Shown piece by piece: positions 1 to 11,935 of a stretch of 64,000 nucleotides of DNA (the first letter of the stretch is position 1; every line of letters begins with the position of its first letter). Below the pieces are notes generated by a model that was given only the letters and a program-made list of their open reading frames with translations, was not told the DNA's origin and made no database searches. The stretch is from Microvelia longipes (taxonomy: Eukaryota > Arthropoda > Insecta > Hemiptera > Veliidae), in contig JACMZG010001863.1 of the NCBI GenBank assembly GCA_018340805.1, forward strand, positions 20,403,936 through 20,467,935, in the 5' to 3' direction. A program made the translations under genes and the position numbers.

Positions 1-689
1 GGAGGTTTTATGAAACAAATGAACAAATGTTCATTTGTTGCATGACTACTGCGTAGACTTGCTGACGTTCTTGCAAGTTTATGCAACTATAATGCAATTA
101 AGTCAGTGGAATAGCCAAGGGGTCCTTATAAAAATATCCAAATTTCCAACCAACTTTATGATGAAACATAAAAATCACTCGCACACACATTGCGCTGTGA
201 GTGGGAATGAAAACACGCACACACTGAAACAAAAAATGCAGTGCCTATTTGTGAGTGTGTGTGTAAATGTTTATACTCAAGCCCCCCCCCCCCAATTAAA
301 AAACCAAGGGAATCAATTTTGAAAAGTTAGCATTTACATATAATTGTGTTTGGGGACTAAAATATTGTTCAAAATTTCTCAACGCTCATTATGCTAACTT
401 AAAATAACTATAGTATGCCCTGCCATGCAGCATTAACACATATAGCCATGTCTAAACAAAGCAAACGGCTTGTCAATGCGAGTGAATTAAGCATTATAAT
501 TGGTTAACAAATACTGTAATCATAGAGTTTTAACTTAACCTTCTTCAAATTTTGATAATTTTCTTAAAACCGGAGATATTTTCATTTAAGTGATATTTAT
601 GCTCACTCCCAACGGGGCCTTCTTAGAGGTTGTAATAAGCAAATTCACCCCAGCAATGTGGGCAGAGCTGTGTGTTCAGCTCTTTAGCA
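1..689. other. No gene seen; AT-rich sequence
   Basis: Open frames here are short, lack domain signatures and have no convincing splice context. A short homopolymeric C run near 282-292 and scattered CA/TG-rich patches are the only visible structure. Confidence 0.6.
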
Positions 690-860
690 TAAACACACTA
701 AGAGCTACGATGATAACACACACACACATACGCACATACAGACAGTCAACATTCAAAGAACCATTCAGGAGGCCTTAAAAACAGCCAAAACGGATAATTC
801 CTATGAAACCTCAGTTTCGAAATTTAGGTGCAGAACTTTTCCTATATACATACGGAGTAG
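690..860 (-). repeat. Dispersed repeat family, partial copy A
   Basis: A CA microsatellite and a 'acatacagacag' stretch are followed by 'aaaacggataattc' and 'cagtttcgaaat'. The same order of motifs recurs near 11.75, 17.05 and 56.6 kb, and in reverse complement near 39.3 and 59.7 kb. The latter two are the longest copies and contain the 5S-derived block, so this copy runs opposite to them. No coding potential is seen. Confidence 0.6.
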
Positions 861-2029
861 GATGAGGAAAAGTATAATAATTGGAAAATAGGAAATAACT
901 GTCTCTAGGAATGACGATGGCTTCTTGTTAAGTTGAAAGCGCTTTGCTACAAAAAATATCAATTTCTGTGGGGGGAATTGTATTCTTTTATATATAATAA
1001 ACTCCATTGATCCTCATCTTATCTTTAAAATGTAAAATTTATGTCCGTTTGTTTAAAATTCATTTAACACGTGCTAAATGAACGTGGCTATGCTTTTCCA
1101 TCAAATCCACGTGAATGCGTTATTATCATGATGTGATAACGCGTGATAATGCGTGAACGCATATCACGGGCTACAAAGTTTCCTTTTTACATTTTGACCC
1201 TTGTAGATATCAATTTAGAATATGATTTATCTACAATTTAAAAAATAAGTTGTTTGATGGACATATTTTTGCTTGGTGTTTTGGAAACCAGCATTTATAG
1301 CCAGGCTTTCATTTAAGTGGATTGAGGTGGTGACTTATTCTCGTATATCAATATTTCATTTTGTGACTACATCTAACTGTACTCGCATAGTCTAGAAAGT
1401 GGTTAGTTAGTGATTCAAGTTGTAACTGATTAAGGGACATGACGGCATGATAAATAAGAGAGTACACATGTCTTAATCATAACCAAAAAAGAACACCATT
1501 TTTTTAACTTCACCCATTCAATGCCAAGTTATAGCATTTAGAGCATTTCTACCAAATTTAAATTGCTTTTCTTTCTATTTTATTGCTAGTCGTTATAATT
1601 GTTTGTTTTTATGAATACAGAACTTTGTAGGTATTAACAAAATTTAAAAGGAATGACATGAGCCAAAAAATCAATATTCATTTGTTAAAGCGTACAACTT
1701 TCATTGTAACCAATATTTTTGGCACAATAAATAATTATTAATAATTTGAGTATACATGGTAGCAGTTGGTATGGACTTGTTACAAGATTCATAGTGTCGT
1801 TAGAATATATTATGTTATATAATATAGTACAATCCCGTTTAAAAATGTTCACGTGTCATATAAGTAAGTTATGATTTTTTTAAAGTATAATCAAAGATTG
1901 ACATCATTTGTTAGCGCTGCAATACACTTGATTTCTTATTTAAATACATATATATATCATTATGTAGTGATAATTTAGTCTTTTCTTAGTTCTTAGTACT
2001 GCAAGTAGGTGCAAGTCCAAAATCTTCGG
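861..2029. other. No gene seen; palindrome cluster near 1.1 kb
   Basis: No coding signal. Around 1,110-1,165 a cluster of interlocking short inverted repeats is present ('gcgttattatc' facing 'gataacgc', then 'gataatgcgtgaacgc'). The remainder is AT-rich sequence without recognisable features. Confidence 0.5.
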
Positions 2030-2260
2030 GCGACACTACTCTTCATCGAATTGTGTTAACCCTAAGAAGACCCTTCAGTGTTGATTTTGTATAGTGAGTC
2101 GTTCGGCGACATTACTCTAGTTAGTGTTGAATGATCGGGCGACACTACTTTTACTCGGGTTGAAGTTACTCCAGGTAGGGTTAAAAGAAATTTTAGGGTT
2201 AAAGTAAACCTTATAATGGTCGCTTTAACACGGTATCGGATAATTCTAGGTACCCTAGTG
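2030..2260. repeat. Left subterminal repeat array of the CMC element
   Basis: CGACACTACT occurs at about 2,031 and 2,139, with a variant CGACATTACT near 2,107, each preceded by 'tcgg' or 'cggg'. Copies of 'agggtta' and 'gttactc' lie between. The motif resembles 'tcgacacta' in the right-hand array near 10 kb. Short motifs repeated just inside the ends are typical of CACTA-like transposons; binding by the transposase is inferred. Confidence 0.45.
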
Positions 2261-2279
2261 GGGTGGGGTGGGGGATCCC

Positions 2280-2287
2280 TATATAAG
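2280..2287 (+). promoter_or_regulatory. TATA box of the transposon promoter
   Basis: TATATAAG matches the metazoan TATA consensus. It sits just inside the left repeat array and about 610 bp upstream of the first plausible start codon of the accessory gene. Transcription would start roughly 25-35 bp downstream. The assignment is from motif and position only. Confidence 0.4.
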
Positions 2288-3800
2288 ACGTTCCCGCGTT
2301 AGGGTCCATCATTGCACGTGTAGCTTTCTTAACGAGTACATGCATGGGGTATCGGTTATAACGAAACGCTTACTTTTTGCTTAGTTATTTCTTCATTTAT
2401 ACTTAGTTCGGTTCTCAAATTGGCACTTCCTCGTGTACACTTCTCTGGAATATTTAAAACGTAAGTAGTATATTTCACATATTTGTTAAATTAAATAAAT
2501 AAATTTATTACATCAAAAATGTATAAGTGATGTTTAGACATCACTTATAAATTTTATATTTTTTACTTTTAAGTTAGTTTAAGTAAGTTAGTTCATATTT
2601 ATATTTAGATATAATTTAGAACAAATTAATGTGTTGAATTTTGGGAAAATACATACTTTTGTATAGCCGCAAAAGCTCTCGCTTGTGCGCGACTATGTAT
2701 CAAGGATGTTTAATAATAATTATTAACATCCTTGCTGTGTATTGCAATGATGTAATGAAAACATTTTAATGTACTGTGAATAGTGTACCTTGTTTAAGTG
2801 TAATTTGAAATTTAAATTACGGTCATTTAGTTATACCTAAAATTATTATTCTTTGTTTAGTGACTGCTAAGCCACAAGCCTCTAAAATATATTGACATGG
2901 AGTTAAATTCTTTCTTGGACCTCTGGGAGTTAGGCCACTTAAAGGAAAGCTTTGAAGGTAAGCCCACTTTTTTTAACTTCTTTATTTTCCAATTTCAAGT
3001 GGTGTAAAGTTAATAATGTTAAATGTTAAATTATTAAATATTATATTATAAAATAAATGTTAAATAATTAGTAATGTTAAATCGAAGTATCATCATCTCA
3101 CAGCCTTTTTATAAGACTTGCAGTTCGATTAGTTTAAAAATCTTGACAGATACATATGGCAACCATAACCTTAAAAGTAAGCTACAGATAAATATGTATA
3201 AGATTATTAGCTTGTCTAAACACATATCTGCCAATATTTAAATTGAGCTCCAATCCTAACCACTCCACAGCCCAAGCGAGAATTATTTAGTTCACTTTCA
3301 TTTTTTTATTATATTTCAAGTTATATCTCCTGGTAATCTTTATATTATAGTATTACTATTAACATTACCAATATTCAATTGAAGTTGTTAAATAGTTTGT
3401 AAAAAAATACACATTGCATACAACTTGCACATGCGTGTGAGCAGTTAGTAACATGCATGGTGTTCTGGAATAAGTAAGAGCATTTAGTTTACATTTTTTT
3501 GTTGTAACCACAAGATTAATAATAAATAATATAAATAATTTGTTGTATTAATATAATTTATTCTGATTGTTTAGATTGAGCTTGACTTTGGTCACCTACA
3601 TGAAACCAGCCAATACAAATTAACAGGTACATGGGACAATTTCGAGAAGAAGATCTTGAAAATTGCACAGCAAAAAGTCACTGACACAGCCTCACAAAAA
3701 CTAATCCCCATACTTCAGGAGTGCCAAGACAAAAGTAAGTACTTAATTTTTTTATAATTCTCTCCTCAGACACACACACACACTCAAATTCCTTTCATTC

Positions 3801-3909
<109 letters not shown>

Positions 3910-4215
3910 AGTCCTACAGATTAATATAGGGCTCATATGAAATATCTAGATTTTCCAATTACAGCAAACGGCTAGTGTATATGTATATATATTTGTTTCT
4001 GCCTGATAAAGAAATTATGGGCCTATGCATTCCTTGACAATGTTGTTTTTTTCGTTTTCAGACCATCGGTGTGTGCAGCTATTAGGCTATTGCCGGCAAT
4101 CCTCCCGCCAGGCAGGGGTAAAAAGTTGAATAAAAACTAAGTTCTCGATTTCAGAAAGCCAGGACTCACTCATAACTATAATTGAGGTAATTGTTATATA
4201 ATGTTATAATGTATA

Positions 4216-4219
<4 letters not shown>

Positions 4220-4302
<83 letters not shown>
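4220..4302. repeat. (AT)n microsatellite
   Basis: A run of about 40 AT dinucleotides in the presumed intron before the last exon (from 4,509) of the accessory gene. Confidence 0.9.
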
Positions 4303-4306
<4 letters not shown>

Positions 4307-4920
4307 ATTTATTAATTTGCATATAACAAATTAATTATAATTCTTTACAATTAATTTCTAATTTATTATTACATGTCATTTGAAGCTTACAATTTGACAG
4401 TTCTTTAAAATGAGAGGCAATATTTCTGTCATTGCAAGGCACTATTAGCAATATGAGAGATTATGTCACGGTTGTTAGTTCTAATGTTAGCTTCTTTATG
4501 TTTCACAGACAGCTGCGGATCTACAGGCAAAAAGGGATGCCACAATTGCCCATGCCAAGGCAAACAAGACAACAGTCCAACCTTACATCATTGTACAAGG
4601 AAAGTACCCGCACCTTTCAAGGCAGCTTATGTGATCATAGACGAGACGTTGTACTCATTTAATGATGTTTTGAAGGCAGTGGATATAACCTTCAAATCAT
4701 TTTTTGCCCTTCAATGCCACTATCCTGACGCCAGTAAGCTGATTTGGACATTTATGCAGAAATATCTATACGATATTGATGAGGATAGCCTCTTCTTTCC
4801 GCCAGTTACTGGGATGGTAAATCTTTTTAAAAATACCAGTGTTCAGTAATATTTTTCCATTTTTTTTAACTTTTAATAACTCAACACTTGAAATCTTAAC
4901 AACCTATTTATTAAACCTAC

Positions 4921-7362
4921 ATGGATAACATTGCTTACTCGTGTAACTTATGTCGTAGGAAAATTAGGTCGTTAAATTGTTTTATTGCTCATTTGAAATT
5001 AGAACATGACAGTAATAAAGGCTTTCAATCATATAAATGTCCAACCCAGGATTGTTATCGGTCATTCCAGTCCCTCTTTGTTTTCAAAAGGCACTTAAGT
5101 GCTTGCTACAATAACCATTCGATGGAAAGTGTTGACAGCGAACTGCCATCAACCGAAATTATTGTACCAACACCCTTTGAGAATAATACTGCTTTTGTCA
5201 GTGATGATGGCCCAATCTCATCTCTCGGGTCCTCACTAAGTCAGATGAAAGAAGCTGCCGGAACTTTGTGCTCTTCTATTTACAGTGATCCGTCACTGCC
5301 CAACAACATTGTTGGCAAAGTACTTGAATATTTTTCAACATTTGTTACTAATGGTTATCTTCCCCTGGTCGAGGATGTGTATGGTGCTAAATCGAAGCCC
5401 ACTCATGACTCGATTGACCCAGAAATGCAGACCAAAGTAAAAGCCCTTAGCGATCCTTTCGATTTCTTATCTTCCCATTATTTGAGATTAAAGTACTTTA
5501 AAAGTACTTCCGCGTACATACCTCCCGTAACATATGTCATTGGTCGGTCATTTGAAAAACGTGTTGATGAAGATGGTGTTGTTCGTGTTAACCCTGTCAC
5601 GACAACTGCTCAACACATACCTATGGCTCGTACATTGAAGCAACTGCTTGAGTCACAAGGAACATTGCAGGCTTTGCGGTCGAATGTCTCTAGTTTAATA
5701 GATTTTGAGTTATTAAAAGTTTCTGTGATGCAAGGGGCATTTATGGAAGCAAAAGCTAAGTACATTTACTGAACGATACGGGGTCAAAGAGGTTTACCCT
5801 CTCATTGTATACTTCGATGACTTTGAATGTTTAAACCCACTAGGTAGCCACGCAGGTTTCCAAAAGTTGGGAGCCATATACTACACATGTCCTGCACTGC
5901 CCTCGTATCTACTTTCAAAGTTAGAATACATTAACGTGACTGCAATTTTCAAAACTAAAGATCGGTACACTTGTGGTAATCGTTCTGTCCTGTCTCCCAT
6001 TATAACCGAGTTGCAACAACTGGAATCTAGAGACATTGAAATAGTCACATCCGGTGAGAAATGCACTATTCATTTCATGTTGATTGCAATTGTCGGTGAT
6101 AACTTGGGGCTTCATTCCATGCTAGGTTATGTAGAAAGTTTCTCTGCTAACCAATGTTGTCGATTTTGTGTGGCCTCAAAATCACAATCTCAAGCCATGG
6201 TTGAAGAGGATGAGCATTGCTCCGCAGGGAGAGTGATTATACTCAAGAGGCCACCAGTGAGGAATTGTCAGATGACAACTTTGTTAAAGAGTACTGTGAA
6301 TGGAATGAAGTCCCAAGTTTCCACTGTTACACAAATTATACTGTCGATGCCATGCATGACTTATTAGAGGGTGTGTGTAGATATGAAATGAGCCAAATTG
6401 TTGGCCATTTCATTTCAGTCAAATTGTTCACACTCAAAACTCTCAACAACCGATTACATTTTTTCAACTTTGGGGTTGATAGTGACCGAGCCCCCCTGCT
6501 ATTAAGTTACAACCTGAAGAAGGGGGCAATTATCATGTCAGCCTCTGAAATGTATGCCTTTGTTAAATATTTTACTTTAATAATCGGTGACTTGATTCCC
6601 GAGAATGACAATGTCTGGCTTTTTTACTTAACTTGAGGAAGCTAGTCATGTTTGTTCTGTCTGACTCGTTTTGTCCTGGTAGCTCAAATTATTTAAAGGA
6701 TCTAATCAGGTCCCACCACTCTCAATATTTAGACCTATTCAAAACTCCTCTTAAACCCAAACACCATCTCCTAATTCATTACCCCAACATTATTGAACTT
6801 ATGGGCCCCTTCAAACAAATCTGGAGTATGCGATTTGAAGGGAAGCACAAGCAGTTAAAGAGATACGTAACTGCTATATCAAATCGCAGAAATGTACCTC
6901 TTAGCTTAGCTAATAAATGCCAATTGCAACAGGTTCATAAAATAACATGTAGCTATGGGATAAATAATCCTGGCACTTTACAATTAGGTCCATCCAAAAA
7001 TGATTTAAAATCAAGTGAAAATACCCACCAACATTGATGTAGTCCTTCAAAGCCCCATAAAAAGTTATTCATGGGCTGAAATGAAAGGTACAAGATTTAA
7101 AATTGGGCAACCAATTATTGTTGGTTACATTGAGGGTGAACCACAATTTTCCAAAATATGCCATATCACTGTTACTATTGATGAACGTATTTGCTTCATA
7201 GTGAAAAAGTACAAGAATATTTGCTTCTACAGTCATTTTGACGCATATGAAGTCACTTGTGAAGATAATAGTTGCACATACGTTCTGACCAGTGATTCCC
7301 AATGTCGCCCTGTTAATGTTACCCATGCCAATGATGGTAACTACTACATAACCTCAGCATAA
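4921..7362 (+). pseudogene. CMC-type transposase with N-terminal C2H2 fingers, frameshifted
   Basis: The ATG at 4,921 opens a 283-codon frame with a C2H2 finger (C8, C11, H24, H29) and a second zinc-binding unit (C40, C45, H58, C62). Frame changes near 5,755, 6,213, 6,630 and 7,010 split the rest. Read across them, the three acids expected of a DDE nuclease are visible: D in YFDDFE (about 5,816-5,821), D in GDNLG (about 6,098) and E in RFEGKHKQLK (about 6,837). SFSANQCCRFC and TVDAMHDLLEGV, both characteristic of animal transposases of this class, lie between. A conserved C-terminal domain ends at the TAA at 7,360-7,362. The enzyme would excise and reinsert the element in the nucleus. All catalytic acids survive but the frame does not, which points to a fairly recent death. 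Assignment to CMC rather than another DDE group is from motif recall. Confidence 0.7.
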
Positions 7363-7457
7363 AGTTTTTATTACTTTATATCAACAAAATATTTAATCAT
7401 TTTAATTAAATATTTTGTAGAACTAAAACCTTCATTGAAACTAAAACTAAGACATTC
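7363..7457. other. Transposase 3' flank
   Basis: AT-rich 3' untranslated-type sequence. It contains an inverted pair ('caaaatatttaat' and 'attaaatattttg') shortly after the stop codon, which could act as a hairpin, then leads into the tandem repeat. Confidence 0.4.
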
Positions 7458-8010
7458 AACTTCATTGAATGTCTTAGTAAATATTAATGTATATTCTGTA
7501 TATGTAACAAATAATTATGTATTTTGTTTTACAATAATTGTGACATTTACTAATGTATCTTAAAATACTCTTTTTAAAGAACTTAAAAAAGAAATTGAGA
7601 TGAATTGAAAAATAAATAGTTAAATTGGTGAAGAGGATAGTTCCCTATCCTCTTTCACCAATTCAACTTCATTGAATGTCTTTGTAAATATTAATGTATA
7701 TATTCTGTATATGTATCAAATAATTATGTATTTTGTTTTATAATAATTGTGACATCTACTAATGTATCTTTAAATACTCTTTTTAAAGAACTTATATAAG
7801 AAATTGAGATGAATTGAAAAATAAATAGTTGAATTGGTGAAAGAGGATAGTTCCCTATCCTCTTTCACCAATTCAACTTCATTGAATGTCTTTGTAAATA
7901 TTAATGAATATTCTGTATGTAACAAAATTATGTATATATGTATATTGTTGTATAATAATTGTGACATCTACTAATGTATTTTTAACATTAATAAAATTAT
8001 TTATTATATA
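7458..8010. repeat. 208-bp tandem repeat, about 2.7 units, with internal hairpins
   Basis: Units begin with 'aacttcattgaatgtctt' at 7,458, 7,665 and 7,875, giving periods of 207 and 210 bp; the third unit decays by about 8,010. Each junction holds an inverted repeat. At 7,828-7,877 the arms are 23 bp and perfectly complementary around a 4-base TTCC loop; at 7,619-7,667 the arms differ at a few positions. The array directly follows the transposase gene, so it belongs to the element or inserted into it. Confidence 0.85.
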
Positions 8011-8329
8011 TTAATTATAGTTCTTTTTAAAATATCCTCTTTCTCCTCATTCCAATTTCTCCATATACACTGCTTCGCTTTTCTCAGGGTCCTTTGTAAA
8101 ATACTGTACAGTTCTTATTGGTTTCACTATTGGTATACCAATATGAATGAAAAGAGTATATGGAAGGGCTCCTGAGAAACGGGAAGCAATGCCAAATGGA
8201 GACAGCTTTTCCGGGCTGTATCAATCCAATTTGGGAGTAGAAGTAATCCCTAATTGGAGTGTACAACCAAAACCAAGAAGGATCAATAGAGCCCTAATCA
8301 AGGGCTTATACAAACCTAGTCTGGGGTAA

Positions 8330-9540
8330 GAACGACTAGCCGTAGGGTTACAGTACAGAGTACGCTCACGCCTAGCAAGGGTTGATCCACAAGAGCCAGG
8401 ATCAGGCCGACACTAGTTGTAATTTAAATTGAAACCTATGAAAGGTAAAGCCAGCACTAGGCAGGGTCATTCATACCCTGCTAGTAGAGTATGTGTTACC
8501 CTTTAAGGGTATTCAATACCCTGAGTAAGGGTAATTTCAACCTTAGGCAAGGTCACTCAAAGCTTAGAAGTAGTGTATGTGTTACCCTGTAGGGGTTCAC
8601 ATAACTAGAGTAAGAGTAATATCAACTCGATGTTACACCACACTTAAACCTAGCAAGTGTTAGTTAAACTCGCAATGAGCTTATGCGAAGTATTATATTA
8701 ACTCTATTAGTGTTACACTCAATGGGGCTAGAGTAACATCAACTCTAATGAACAGTTTCAATGGACCCCACTGCTGGTATTTACGACACTCCTTCGTGTT
8801 GCAACAATCCTTCTATCTGTATAATGTTACTCTAAGTAAGTGTTGCCAACGCCACTAGGCTTAATAGGCACTACAAATGTGCGATTAAAGTACAGGGAAC
8901 ACTAGCAGTAAGTCCCTGTTGACTCTTATAAGAGCAATTGTAACACTAAATTAGGCGTAATAAGCACATTAAAGAGCTACTCAAGTACAATTAACACTAG
9001 CTGTAATGCCCATTAAACACTTACTGGAGTATATTTAACACTAACAGGTGTTGTTACCTGCCTTATTTGGGCTTATAGTCCGTTTAACACTAATTTTGGG
9101 GTCTGAGGTTGAGATAACACGCGCGCCTTAAGTGTTAAGGTAATCCTTAACGCTAGGGTAAGTCATAAATAGGGTTATAAGAACACTTCCTAGGATTAAA
9201 AATTAGGGTAAACTTGAATTTAAAGGCAAATTTTTAACACTATTAGAGTTGTCAGCCTTAGGGTTGAGCCTTCGGGTTGCGCTAACCCCTACACTAATAG
9301 GTTTGTCCCCACACTAACAGTGTTAACTCAACACGGCAAAATATTAACACTAGCTTTTCTTCGCTTAACACTATTAGTGTTATTCATATATTAACACATG
9401 AAGCGTGTAGCACCAAAACGTTAACGCGTTACTTTTACACTAGATTTTTCTCCGTGTAATAATGTACTTAATTATTAATGTTTATAAACAAGACTTAAGT
9501 TTAACAGTGTTTTTATTGAACATAGAATACAACATAGTGT
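8330..9540. repeat. Right subterminal array rich in AACACTA/TAGTGTT motifs
   Basis: Over about 1.2 kb, 'taacacta' and its complement 'tagtgtta' recur many times, mixed with 'agggtaa' and 'ttaccctt' repeats. Density rises towards 9,240-9,400. There is no coding frame. The organisation suits the transposase-binding subterminal region of a CACTA-like element, though it is unusually long. Confidence 0.5.
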
Positions 9541-9689
9541 TAGGCATAGAGATATATACTAGAGGGAGCATAGCCTATCTCAATACATTGAAAGACCTGA
9601 AACATCGTTTTAGGGCTCTCAGGGGTTCTGTGTAACCTCATTAAAACCTCCTTGAAGAATAATAAGTTAAATTACTGGTACCGCATCGT

Positions 9690-10215
9690 GGTCTTGACAC
9701 GACGATGTCTCGACACTTCATAACGTCGACACTTTTTGTGGCAGGATTTTACGTTGTATCGACATGACATAACATCGACACTTTAACCAAATCATGTGTC
9801 GATGTTACGTCGTGTCGAGACATCGACGTGTCGATACAACGCAGAATCCTGCCAGAGTGAAAATATTAAAAAAAATATATTTCCAGACCTGTTTGGATAC
9901 CGACACCACAAACCCTCGACACTATTATAGGTGTCGATGTTACGTAGAATCAGGACAGAGGTGTCACGCGACTAATTTTTGTTCTGTGTAATTTTGTCGT
10001 TATATCGACACATGGCATGGTTTAGCGATGTCTCGACATGTCATAGTCTCGACACTACATAACATCGACAGACGATGGCAAGTTCTCACGTAGTCTCGAC
10101 ACCACGATGTCTCGACACTAAATAACGTCGACACTTTTCCTTGGTCACAATATTCGTTTGTATCGACACTTTATAACCTCGACAATTTGTCTGAATCATG
10201 TGTCGATGTTACATG
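9690..10215. repeat. TCGACA/TGTCGA array
   Basis: By my count about 19 copies of TCGACA or its complement occur in roughly 525 bp, in both orientations. Many sit in a longer frame of TCTCGACAC, a few bases, ATAACRTCGACA. The overlapping open frame at 9,794-9,991 is built from these repeats and is not a gene. It may be the outermost subterminal array of the CMC element or a separate satellite-like block. Confidence 0.7.
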
Positions 10216-10400
10216 ACAAACATAACTCGTATCATATTTTGACAAGTGTAAGGTCATATTTAGCTGTAAGGTTCTCGAAACCAATACCAATAAAAAAAAA
10301 TAGGTCATATTTTAAAGGTGTTCATGACGTTAGCATAGCTTAATTTCAAAACCTTATTCTAATATTCAAAAAGAGGACTTCGAGCTCTTTACGCAGGTAA

Positions 10401-11101
10401 NNNNNNNNNNNNNNNNNNNNNNNNNNNNNNNNNNNNNNNNNNNNNNNNNNNNNNNNNNNNNNNNNNNNNNNNNNNNNNNNNNNNNNNNNNNNNNNNNNNN
10501 NNNNNNNNNNNNNNNNNNNNNNNNNNNNNNNNNNNNNNNNNNNNNNNNNNNNNNNNNNNNNNNNNNNNNNNNNNNNNNNNNNNNNNNNNNNNNNNNNNNN
10601 NNNNNNNNNNNNNNNNNNNNNNNNNNNNNNNNNNNNNNNNNNNNNNNNNNNNNNNNNNNNNNNNNNNNNNNNNNNNNNNNNNNNNNNNNNNNNNNNNNNN
10701 NNNNNNNNNNNNNNNNNNNNNNNNNNNNNNNNNNNNNNNNNNNNNNNNNNNNNNNNNNNNNNNNNNNNNNNNNNNNNNNNNNNNNNNNNNNNNNNNNNNN
10801 NNNNNNNNNNNNNNNNNNNNNNNNNNNNNNNNNNNNNNNNNNNNNNNNNNNNNNNNNNNNNNNNNNNNNNNNNNNNNNNNNNNNNNNNNNNNNNNNNNNN
10901 NNNNNNNNNNNNNNNNNNNNNNNNNNNNNNNNNNNNNNNNNNNNNNNNNNNNNNNNNNNNNNNNNNNNNNNNNNNNNNNNNNNNNNNNNNNNNNNNNNNN
11001 NNNNNNNNNNNNNNNNNNNNNNNNNNNNNNNNNNNNNNNNNNNNNNNNNNNNNNNNNNNNNNNNNNNNNNNNNNNNNNNNNNNNNNNNNNNNNNNNNNNN
11101 N
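10401..11101. other. Assembly gap (701 N)
   Basis: A run of unknown bases. The apparent reading frame across it is an artefact. Sequence to its left is repeat-array flank; sequence to its right is one half of a dispersed inverted repeat, so the gap probably hides repetitive DNA, possibly the right end of the transposon. Confidence 0.99.
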
Positions 11102-11165
11102 ACGCTATTCATAAAAAAGTCAGGTTATAACCTCCGACTGTTTTTGGTTTGTTTACATCGATTGA
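11102..11165 (-). repeat. Dispersed repeat end, inverted relative to 32.2 kb
   Basis: The first bases after the gap, containing 'aaaaaagtcaggttataacc' and 'ggtttgtttacatcg', match the reverse complement of 32,168-32,225 with few differences. The core 'aggttataacct' is a palindrome. This looks like the terminus of a dispersed element whose body is lost in the gap. Confidence 0.65.
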
Positions 11166-11739
11166 ATAACCTTATACATTTCTATCATATTGGTCAAGAA
11201 GCCAGTTTCTCCTATATTTTGAGTATTCAAAACTTATGATTGTTTATTTCAAGTTATGTCTTTGCCTTTCATTTGTTTGCACGATGAATGCAAGTTTCAA
11301 CTGTTTCATTCGTTAAATGACAAAGTTCCTTAAATATTAAATAAAATATATTTAAAACAAGCGGTCTCCCATCAACCTACTGACTACGATCTATGGTCCT
11401 TTGTATACTTGTTATTAATAAATGAAGGGATGTAAACGTGCCAAATTTCAACTTTCAACTTTCAACAAATTTCAACTGGTTTTTCGATTTTCAATATTTT
11501 TTAAAAACGTATATATGTCATTTGATAAAAATTGAACTTATGCTGATAACAAGATACAAATTAAGCAGTACGTTTGTTGTATTTATGTATAGGTGTTTTC
11601 TATGTATGTTATGTTTTCATTTAGTGCGCCAAATTTTTAAATGGATGAGATACTTCAGATTTTTGCGAATGATTATCGAAGGTTAAATACCGTCTTAAAA
11701 AAATATCCGAAACATTTTTTCGGATGGCACAACTAGATC

Positions 11740-11935
11740 TAATCTGTGATTTTTTGTGCCAAGTTTCAACTCTCTAGCATTAGCAAACTGGCAGGTACGA
11801 TAATAGGGTACACACACTTACCTATACAGGCAGACAAGTGGTTAAAACCACTTAAGGGGTTCAAAAACATATATTATTTCAAACGTATAATTCAGGTGAA
11901 ATCTTGGATTTGTATAAATTTGAAACTTTCATTTT
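11740..11935 (-). repeat. Dispersed repeat family, partial copy B
   Basis: It contains 'caagtttcaactctctagc', a short CA run, 'ttaaaaccactt' and 'ataattcaggtgaaatc', in the same order as copies C and E and in reverse complement relative to the 39.3 and 59.7 kb copies. Non-coding. Confidence 0.65.

Noticed and set aside
9794..9991. 65-codon frame with Cys/Arg-rich repeats
   Set aside because: Its codons are the TCGACA/TGTCGA repeat units; no start context or domain.
10366..11112. 248-codon minus-strand reading frame
   Set aside because: It is the assembly gap read as unknown residues; only a few real codons at its ends.
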